From Mycolicibacterium mucogenicum DSM 44124 (GTDB lineage: Bacteria; Actinomycetota; Actinomycetes; Mycobacteriales; Mycobacteriaceae): 64,000 nucleotides of DNA. A model generated the notes under the pieces. The model made no database searches, had not been told where the DNA came from, and saw nothing but the letters and a program-made list of their open reading frames with translations. Location: assembly GCF_005670685.2 (NCBI RefSeq), contig NZ_CP062008.1:5146001-5210000 (forward strand), given 5' to 3'. Every line of letters starts with the position of its first letter. Within the stretch, counting starts at the first letter, position 1. The translations under genes and the position numbers were made by a program. Of the stretch, positions 59,892 through 64,000 are shown in pieces.

Positions 59892-60656
59892 TTACTTGTT
59901 CGCGCTTGAGGTTTCCAGGTATTGCGGCGGCTCTCCGCCGCCGTGCACTTCGAGGGACGCGCCGCTGACGTACGACGCGGCCTCGGAGGCCAAAAATGCT
60001 GCGGCCCAGCCGATGTCGGTGGGCTTGGCCAGCCGCTTGAGCGGCACGGTCGCGGCCACGGCGGCGACCGACTCGGCGTCGCCGTAGAACAGTTCGGACT
60101 GCTCGGTCTCGACCATGCCGACGATGACGGAGTTCACCCGGACCTTGGGCGACCACTCGACGGCGAGCGTCGTCGTCAGGCTGTCGATGCCGGCCTTGGC
60201 GGCGCCATACGCACCGGTGCCTGGGGTGGGCCGGTGGGCGCTGACGCTGGAGATGTTGACGATCACGCCGCCGGTGTCCTGCTGCTGCATCACCGCGTTG
60301 GCGTGCGTCGAAACCAGCAGCGGCGCAATCAGGTTGAGCTCGATGATCTTGGTGCTGAACTTGGCCGACGCATCGGCGGCCAGCGCGAACGGCGAGCCAC
60401 CGGCGTTGTTGACCACGACGTCCAGCCGGCCGTGCTTGGCGACGATGGCGTCGATCATGGCCTTGACCGCCGCGTCGTCACGAACGTCGCAGGCGTGGAA
60501 CTCGTAGGGCAAGCCCTCGACCTCGCGCCGCGCGCAGGTGATCACAGTGGCACCCTGCTCGGCGAACACCGCGCTGATGCCGGCGCCGACGCCGCGCACA
60601 CCGCCGGTGACCAGCACCACGCGACCGGCCAATTGCAGATTGATTCCAGCAGTCAC
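59892..60656 (-). CDS. Rv3549c-like SDR
   Basis: 254 residues. LAGRVVLVTGGVRGVGAGISAVFAEQGA, CDVRDDAAVKAMI, NNAGGSPFALAA, YGAAKAGIDSLT, ending ASLEVHGGGEPPQYLE. A frame to 61622 runs over echA20/ipdA on the other strand; the real start is GTG 60656, 6 nt after a TACGCT -10 box, so probably leaderless. The KstR2-type operator lies 16 bp upstream. First gene of the two-SDR operon, divergent from echA20. Confidence 0.84.
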   Translation of the reverse strand: MTAGINLQLAGRVVLVTGGVRGVGAGISAVFAEQGATVITCARREVEGLPYEFHACDVRDDAAVKAMIDAIVAKHGRLDVVVNNAGGSPFALAADASAKFSTKIIELNLIAPLLVSTHANAVMQQQDTGGVIVNISSVSAHRPTPGTGAYGAAKAGIDSLTTTLAVEWSPKVRVNSVIVGMVETEQSELFYGDAESVAAVAATVPLKRLAKPTDIGWAAAFLASEAASYVSGASLEVHGGGEPPQYLETSSANK

Positions 60657-60662
60657 TGTGCT

Positions 60663-60668
60663 AGCGTA
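60663..60668 (-). promoter_or_regulatory. -10 box of Rv3549c-like operon (leaderless)
   Basis: TACGCT (60668-60663) with 6 nt to GTG 60656; it abuts the KstR2-type operator. Confidence 0.5.
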
Positions 60669-60671
60669 CCA

Positions 60672-60685
60672 AGCAAGTGCTTGCT
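60672..60685. promoter_or_regulatory. KstR2-type operator
   Basis: AGCAAGTGCTTGCT is a perfect match to AnCAAGnnCTTGnT, the KstR2 motif of the C/D-ring (HIP) regulon. It lies between the Rv3549c-like SDR and echA20. The surrounding ctagcgtac/gtaccc extends the symmetry loosely. Confidence 0.9.
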
Positions 60686-60713
60686 TAGGTACCCGTCCCC
60701 CAGGAAGTGACTG

Positions 60714-61469
60714 ATGACCATCACCACCAAGACAGTCGAACCGGGCATCGTCTCGGTCACCGTGAACTACCCGCCGGTCAACGCCATCCCGTCGGCCGGT
60801 TGGTTCGAACTGGCTGACCAGATCACCGCGGCCGGGCGCGACAAGAGCACCCACGTGGTGATCCTGCGGGCCGAGGGACGCGGCTTCAACGCCGGCGTCG
60901 ACATCAAGGAAATGCAGAACACCGAGGGCTTCGGCGCCCTGATCGACGCCAACCGCGGCTGCTACGAGGCGTTCCGCGCGGTGTACGAATGCCAGGTCCC
61001 GGTCATCGCGGCCGTCAACGGCTTCTGCGTCGGTGGCGGCATCGGCCTGGTCGGCAACGCCGACGTCATCGTCGCCTCCGACGACGCGAAGTTCGGCCTG
61101 CCCGAGGTCGAGCGTGGCGCGCTGGGCGCCGCGACCCACCTCTCGCGCCTGGTCCCGCAGCACATGATGCGCCGGCTGTTCTTCACCGCCGCGACCGTGC
61201 CCGCCTCGACGCTGCAGCACTTCGGTTCGGTGCACGAGGTCGTCCCGCGCGAGGAGCTCGACGAGGCCGCGCTGCGCGTCGCCCGCGACATCGCGAGCAA
61301 GGACACCCGCGTGATCCGCGCCGCCAAGGAGGCACTGAACTTCATCGACGTGCAGCCCGTCAACGCGCGCTACCGCATGGAGCAGGGCTTCACCTTCGAA
61401 CTGAATCTGTCCGGCGTGTCCGACGAGCACCGCGACGAGTTCGCGGGGACCAACAAGGGGTCGAAATAA
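60714..61469 (+). CDS. echA20: EchA20, ring-D-opening crotonase
   Basis: 251 residues, ortholog of Rv3550. Crotonase fold: RAEGRGFNAGVDIKEMQ (oxyanion hole) and AVNGFCVGGGIGLVGNADVIVASDDAKFGLPEVERG (abridged; catalytic Glu). It hydrolyses ring D of the HIEC-CoA intermediate to form COCHEA-CoA. ATG 60714 follows CAGGAAG. One bp before ipdA. Confidence 0.94.
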   Translation: MTITTKTVEPGIVSVTVNYPPVNAIPSAGWFELADQITAAGRDKSTHVVILRAEGRGFNAGVDIKEMQNTEGFGALIDANRGCYEAFRAVYECQVPVIAAVNGFCVGGGIGLVGNADVIVASDDAKFGLPEVERGALGAATHLSRLVPQHMMRRLFFTAATVPASTLQHFGSVHEVVPREELDEAALRVARDIASKDTRVIRAAKEALNFIDVQPVNARYRMEQGFTFELNLSGVSDEHRDEFAGTNKGSK

Positions 61470-61470
61470 T

Positions 61471-62361
61471 ATGGCAGACAAGACAACAACCCTCGATGCG
61501 GCAGTAGCCGAGATCGAGAGCGGCATGACCATCGGCATCGGTGGCTGGGGTTCGCGCCGCAAGCCGATGGCATTCGTGCGCGCGCTGCTGCGCACCGATG
61601 TCACCGACCTGACCGTCGTCACCTACGGCGGCCCGGATCTCGGACTGCTCTGTGCCGCAGGCAAGGTCAAGCGCGTCTACTACGGCTTCGTGTCGCTGGA
61701 CTCGCCGCCGTTCTACGACCCGTGGTTCGCGCGGCGCCGCACCGAAGGCGCCATCGAGGCCCGCGAGATGGACGAAGGCATGCTGCGCTGTGGCCTACAG
61801 GCTGCCGCACAACGTCTTCCGTTCCTGCCGATCCGCGCCGGCCTCGGCAGCGACGTCCGTGCCTTCTGGGGCGACGAGCTCAAGACCGTCAAGTCCCCGT
61901 ACCCGACCGGCGACGGCTACGAGGAACTCATCGCCATGCCGGCGCTGAACCTCGATGCCGCATTCGTGCACATGAACCTGGGCGACGTGAAGGGCAACGC
62001 CGCCTACACCGGCATCGACCCCTACTTCGACGACCTGTTCCTGATGTCGGCCGAGCGCCGGCACCTGTCGGTCGAGAAGATCGTCTCCACTGAAGAGCTG
62101 GTGAAGTCGGTTGTGCCGCAGCAGCAGATCATCAACCGCATGATGGTCGACACCGTGGTCGAGGCCCCGAACGGCGCCCACTTCACCACCAACGAGCCCG
62201 ACTACCGGCGCGACGAGAAGTTCCAGCGCCACTACGCCGAAGCCGCCGGCTCGGACGAGACCTGGGCCGAGTTCGTCAAGACCTACCTGTCCGGAACCGA
62301 AGCCGACTACCAGGCCGCGGTCCGTAAGTTCGCCGAGGCTCAGAAGGAGGCCAACAAGTGA
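61471..62361 (+). CDS. ipdA: IpdA, COCHEA-CoA hydrolase alpha subunit
   Basis: 296 residues, ortholog of Rv3551. Type I CoA-transferase fold (GMTIGIGGWGSRRKPMAFVRALL at the N-terminus; GGPDLGLLCAAGKVKRVYYGFVSLD) that in IpdAB acts as hydrolase opening ring C. ATG 61471 begins 1 bp after echA20. The GTG start of ipdB overlaps its stop (GTGA). Confidence 0.94.
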   Translation: MADKTTTLDAAVAEIESGMTIGIGGWGSRRKPMAFVRALLRTDVTDLTVVTYGGPDLGLLCAAGKVKRVYYGFVSLDSPPFYDPWFARRRTEGAIEAREMDEGMLRCGLQAAAQRLPFLPIRAGLGSDVRAFWGDELKTVKSPYPTGDGYEELIAMPALNLDAAFVHMNLGDVKGNAAYTGIDPYFDDLFLMSAERRHLSVEKIVSTEELVKSVVPQQQIINRMMVDTVVEAPNGAHFTTNEPDYRRDEKFQRHYAEAAGSDETWAEFVKTYLSGTEADYQAAVRKFAEAQKEANK

Positions 62362-63137
62362 CGATCGAGGCGAGCGGAGCGACGGGGAATGACTCAGTAA
62401 CCCGCTCCGAAATTTGTGCCGTCGCCTGCGCCGAATTGTTCCGTGACGCAGGGGAAATCATGGCCAGCCCCATGACGACCGTCGTGCAGATCGGCGCCCG
62501 CCTGGCCCGGCTGACCTTCTCCCCCGACATCGTGATCACCGACGGTGAGGCCCGCATGCTGGCCGACACCCCGGCGATCGGCGCCCCGTTCGCCGTCGAG
62601 GGCTGGATGCCGTTCAACCGCGTCTTCGAGACGCTGGCCTGGGGCCGTCGGCATGTGGTCATGGGCGCCAACCAGATCGACCGCTACGGCAACCAGAACC
62701 TGTCGGCCTTCGGCCCGATCCAGCAGCCGACCCGCCAGATGTTCGGCGTCCGCGGCGCGCCCGGCAACAGCATCAACCACGCGACGAGCTACTTCGTGGG
62801 CAACCACACCAAGCGCGTGTTCGCCGAGTCGGTCGACATCGTCTCCGGAATCGGTTGGGACAAGGTCGATCCGGCCAACCCGGCGTACCGCTTCCTGAAC
62901 GTGTACCAGGTGGTCTCCAACCTGGGTGTGTTCGACTTCAACGGCCCCGAGCACCAGATGCGCGCGGTGTCGCTGCACCCGGGTGTGACGGCCGACGAGG
63001 TCGCCGACAACACCTCGTTCGAGGTGCACGGCCTGGACACCGCCGGCGAGACCCGTCTGCCGACCGCCGACGAACTGCAGCTGCTGCGCGAGGTCATCGA
63101 CCCGAAGTCGTTCCGCGACAAGGAAGTCAAGGCGTGA
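62358..63137 (+). CDS. ipdB: IpdB, COCHEA-CoA hydrolase beta subunit
   Basis: 259 residues, ortholog of Rv3552, partner of IpdA. CoA-transferase fold (VQIGARLARLTFSPDIVITDGEARMLA ...; MGANQIDRYGNQNLSAFGPI). GTG 62358 overlaps the ipdA stop; M. tuberculosis IpdB is ~250 residues. The overlap of its stop with the ipdC GTG (GTGA) indicates coupled synthesis. Confidence 0.93.
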   Translation: MTIEASGATGNDSVTRSEICAVACAELFRDAGEIMASPMTTVVQIGARLARLTFSPDIVITDGEARMLADTPAIGAPFAVEGWMPFNRVFETLAWGRRHVVMGANQIDRYGNQNLSAFGPIQQPTRQMFGVRGAPGNSINHATSYFVGNHTKRVFAESVDIVSGIGWDKVDPANPAYRFLNVYQVVSNLGVFDFNGPEHQMRAVSLHPGVTADEVADNTSFEVHGLDTAGETRLPTADELQLLREVIDPKSFRDKEVKA

Positions 63138-64000
63138 GCAAGCTCAAGACGCCGCTGACCGAACTGGTCGGCATCGAGTACCCGGTCGTGCAGACCGGTA
63201 TGGGCTGGGTGGCCGGCGCGCGACTGGTCGCGGCCACCTCCAACGCCGGTGGTCTCGGCATCCTGGCGTCGGCGACGATGACGCTGGACGAGCTGCAGAC
63301 CGCCGTCACCAAGGTCAAGGCGGCCACCGACAAGCCCTTCGGCATCAACATGCGTGCCGACGCCGGCGATTCGGATGCCCGCTGCGACCTCCTGATCCGC
63401 GAAGGAGTCAAAGTCGCCTCCTTCGCCCTGGCTCCCAAGCCCGAGCTGATCGCCAAGCTCAAAGATGCTGGCGTCGTGGTGATCCCGTCGGTCGGCCTGG
63501 CCAAGCACGCCAAGAAGGTGGCGAGCTGGGGCGCCGACGCGGTTATCGTGCAGGGCGGCGAAGGCGGTGGCCACACCGGCCCGATCGCCACCACGCTGCT
63601 GCTGCCGTCGGTGCTCGACGCCGTCAAGGACACCGGTATGCCGGTGATCGCCGCGGGCGGTTTCTTCGACGGCCGTGGTCTGGCGGCCGCGCTGTCCTAT
63701 GGCGCCGCCGGCGTCGCGATGGGCACGCGGTTCCTGCTGACGTCGGACTCGACGGTGCCCGACGCCGTCAAGCAGCGGTACCTCGAGGCCGCGCTGGACG
63801 GCACCGTGGTGTCGACCCGCGTCGACGGCATGCCGCACCGGGTGCTGCGTACCGGGCTGGTCGAGAAGCTCGAAAGCGGTTCTCCGGTGCGCGGTTTCGT
63901 CGCCGCGGTCGGAAACGCCCAGAAGTTCAAGAAGATGTCGGGCATGACGTGGCGTTCGATGATCAAGGACGGCCTGGCCATGCGCCACGGCAAGGACCTG
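63134..64000 (+). CDS. ipdC: IpdC, flavin-dependent reductase of HIP pathway (3' end cut by window)
   Basis: At least 289 residues, no stop before the right edge. Nitronate-monooxygenase-like FMN barrel: PVVQTGMGWVAGARLVAATSNAGGLGILAS, VIVQGGEGGGHTGPIATTLLLPSV, and AAGGFFDGRGLAAALSYGAAGVAMGTRF. Ortholog of Rv3553, needed in C/D-ring catabolism after HIP-CoA formation. It overlaps ipdB by 4 bp. Distant paralog of the flavoprotein at 8.6 kb. Confidence 0.92.
   Translation, partial: MSKLKTPLTELVGIEYPVVQTGMGWVAGARLVAATSNAGGLGILASATMTLDELQTAVTKVKAATDKPFGINMRADAGDSDARCDLLIREGVKVASFALAPKPELIAKLKDAGVVVIPSVGLAKHAKKVASWGADAVIVQGGEGGGHTGPIATTLLLPSVLDAVKDTGMPVIAAGGFFDGRGLAAALSYGAAGVAMGTRFLLTSDSTVPDAVKQRYLEAALDGTVVSTRVDGMPHRVLRTGLVEKLESGSPVRGFVAAVGNAQKFKKMSGMTWRSMIKDGLAMRHGKDL

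Noticed and set aside
59892..61622. 576-codon extension of the Rv3549c-like SDR
   Set aside because: The upstream two-thirds are antisense to echA20 and ipdA and pass through the KstR2 operator; SDR fold starts at GTG 60656.

Overview
This window is actinobacterial, high-GC chromosomal DNA from a mycobacterium, probably a non-tuberculous, rapid-growing type. Gene content and order follow the cholesterol/sterol catabolic region of Mycobacterium tuberculosis (about Rv3500c to Rv3553). The PE_PGRS block and the PPE61/62/63 genes of that species are absent, and other genes stand in their places. I see no rRNA, tRNA, CRISPR array, insertion sequence or phage gene.

Layout. 1-1.2 kb: start of the mce4 sterol-import operon (yrbE4B, yrbE4A). 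1.5-6.7 kb: side-chain beta-oxidation genes hsd4A, fdxD, fadE26-fadE27-fadD17. 6.7-9.7 kb: a block replacing the M. tuberculosis PE_PGRS genes (O-methyltransferase, LpqN-type lipoprotein, nitronate-monooxygenase-like flavoprotein). 9.7-16.5 kb: fadD19, echA19, a sugar-epimerase-like SDR, an orphan sensor kinase, cyp142 and an acetoacetate-decarboxylase-like gene. 16.6-22.5 kb: an F420-type oxidoreductase, a DUF35/ltp4/ltp3/NTF2-like module and a gamma carbonic anhydrase. 22.6-27.4 kb: kshA with a small Cys-rich partner gene, then the Rv3529c-Rv3531c-like operon facing an IclR regulator. 28.5-37.2 kb: accessory genes (haemophore-like protein, GNAT, RqlH helicase, YcgR/YcgQ-like membrane pair, two SDRs, a WS/DGAT acyltransferase). 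37.3-42.7 kb: hsaF-hsaG-hsaE facing kstD-chsH3 (ring degradation). 42.9-48 kb: an MPT63-like protein with a long repeat tail, a probable type VII secreted pair, and a DUF2339 membrane protein. 48.1-54.1 kb: the igr operon (cyp125, chsE1-chsE2, chsH2-chsH1, ltp2), facing fadA5-ddn. 56-58.9 kb: secreted proteins and an LLM oxidoreductase. 59-64 kb: the KstR2-type C/D-ring cluster (two SDRs facing echA20-ipdA-ipdB-ipdC).

How it works together. Mce4 imports sterol. Cyp125/Cyp142 oxidise C26, FadD17/FadD19 make the CoA thioester, and ChsE, EchA19/ChsH, Hsd4A, FadA5 and Ltp2 shorten the side chain. KshA and KstD open the rings, HsaE-G finish the A/B-ring fragment, and EchA20/IpdABC process the C/D-ring remnant. 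Regulation is readable in the DNA: KstR-type operators (TnnAACnnGTTnnA) stand at ten sites and one KstR2-type operator (AnCAAGnnCTTGnT) at one. Many have a TANNNT -10 box starting in the last two operator bases, often followed directly by a leaderless start codon.

The features I find least expected are a self-contained IclR switch with two matching palindromes between Rv3531c-like and iclR-like genes, a set of long palindromes that begin within stop codons or share arm sequence, and a PE/PPE-like pair with a heptad-repeat tail at the position of PPE63.
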